A DNA stretch of 64,000 nucleotides from Amoebophrya sp. A120 (lineage: Eukaryota; Sar; Dinophyceae; Syndiniales; Amoebophryaceae): positions 959,386 through 1,023,385 of the forward strand of contig CAJINV010000016.1 of assembly GCA_905178155.1 (NCBI GenBank). Reading direction: 5' to 3'. Made by a program: the position numbers and the translations under genes. Below are positions 63,533-64,000 of this stretch, piece by piece (within the stretch, counting starts at the first letter, position 1; every line of letters begins with the position of its first letter). The notes below the pieces were generated by a model, which was not told the origin of the DNA, searched no databases, and was given only the letters and a program-made list of their open reading frames with translations.

Positions 63533-64000
63533 ATGGGCGCGCGCCACTCGCGCGCGCCCCCGGGAGTAGTAGATGAGAGAGGCATAGAAAATAATTGTCG
63601 TGATGGCAATTATGAGACTGGCACTGGTGTTGGTGACGACCAAGCACGAGGAAGAGTGCCCTTCAAAAATCCGAATAAACATTTCTCCCCGGCGTTCGGC
63701 GCCCCCGATGATGCGAGACGAAGTAGAGAATCTGGTGAGGCAAGACCAAGACAAGAACTCGCGTACGAAGACTACTCGCCGGTGCGAAAGTGCTGCACTC
63801 TCGGCGGAGGAGGTCGTGGGTATGGAGGGTTTGCTGCTCCTTCCGACACAACTGGTCGTCATGAAAGGAATGCAAGAGCCAGCCGCGTATGGGGCTCGGC
63901 GGGAAATCAGGTTGTAGAAGAGCAAAAAAATCAGAAAAGCGCTCAGGCGCAAAATCTACTTCTGCAGCACACAAATGAACAAACTACATGGAACAATAAA
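63533..64000 (+). CDS. possible N-terminal fragment of an unknown protein, runs off the window
   Basis: A frame of 156 codons without a stop begins at the first ATG after an in-frame TGA and continues to the last base. It starts MGARHS, which fits the N-myristoylation pattern MGxxxS, and is otherwise Arg/Gly/Gln-rich with no recognised domain. Overlapping frames are also open here, so coding status is uncertain; direction agrees with all other genes. Confidence 0.35.
   Translation, partial: MGARHSRAPPGVVDERGIENNCRDGNYETGTGVGDDQARGRVPFKNPNKHFSPAFGAPDDARRSRESGEARPRQELAYEDYSPVRKCCTLGGGGRGYGGFAAPSDTTGRHERNARASRVWGSAGNQVVEEQKNQKSAQAQNLLLQHTNEQTTWNNK

Noticed and set aside
1-64000. tRNA, rRNA or spliced-leader RNA genes
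   Set aside because: I scanned by eye for conserved arms and known cores and found nothing convincing; a covariance-model search would be decisive.

Overview
The window reads as nuclear DNA of a protist alveolate, most likely a dinoflagellate of the Amoebophrya (Syndiniales) type. The grounds are: every recognisable gene lies on the + strand; the proteins are eukaryotic (Pex6-type AAA ATPase, pentameric ligand-gated channel, RCC1-HECT ligase, plant/alveolate-type CDPK, TrmH methyltransferase, TFIIS LW-domain protein); and the coding regions are cut by dozens of short transposon-like introns. Invasive introners with terminal inverted repeats (TIRs) and direct repeats are known from Amoebophrya genomes. 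The organism call is inference; the gene structures were read directly from the sequence.

Layout: Pex6-like C-terminus (1-591); pentameric channel (1338-5746); saccharopine-dehydrogenase-like oxidoreductase (6870-17503); membrane/secreted protein with one EF-hand (18908-23489); RCC1-HECT E3 ligase (26012-36681); calcium-dependent protein kinase (37695-42142); SpoU/TrmH RNA methyltransferase (43258-45417); TFIIS-N domain nuclear protein (46193-57423); His/Gly-rich protein (58650-60785, partly resolved); a possible gene fragment running off the right edge (63533-64000). Spacers of 0.7-2.7 kb separate them.

The striking content is the introner system. I resolved 68 elements that interrupt reading frames, plus nested and non-coding copies. 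Each normally starts TAT and ends ATA, has family-specific TIRs, and is flanked by a 5-bp direct repeat (TSD). Removing the element plus one TSD copy restores the frame every time: the eight such genes give uninterrupted proteins, and the seven fully resolved ones have spliced lengths divisible by three (520, 2055, 763, 2373, 697, 584 and 979 aa). Few junctions fit GT-AG. Nine or so conventional GT-AG introns without TIR or TSD occur in the same transcripts, so two intron classes coexist.

Families named here by TIR core: A TGCAAAAGTATCGTACTCGT (~150 bp); B AAATGTCTGGGTCTGGAA (~250 bp); C AACGTCCCCACCCCAGAG (~280 bp); D GGAAAAATCCCCCCTCCCC (~315 bp); E TATGGAAGCGTCAGGTTTGA (~310 bp); F TATCCAAGAAAAAAACTG (~210-235 bp); G TGCACAACTCCCCCTCCC (~220 bp); H CTCAACTGTTACATTCTCAA (237 bp); I TATAACGAGAATAACTGTCG (280 bp, nested only). 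Most also carry internal copies of ATTTGTAATGC/GCATGACAAAT-type motifs.

Some elements have been invaded themselves: a family I element sits in an A introner, a B introner sits in a G introner, a ~5.2-kb reverse-transcriptase retroelement sits in a B introner, and one A introner has swollen to 1.1 kb with a minisatellite. No transposase gene is visible. Family assignments, junctions and translations are hand-made and lack RNA support.
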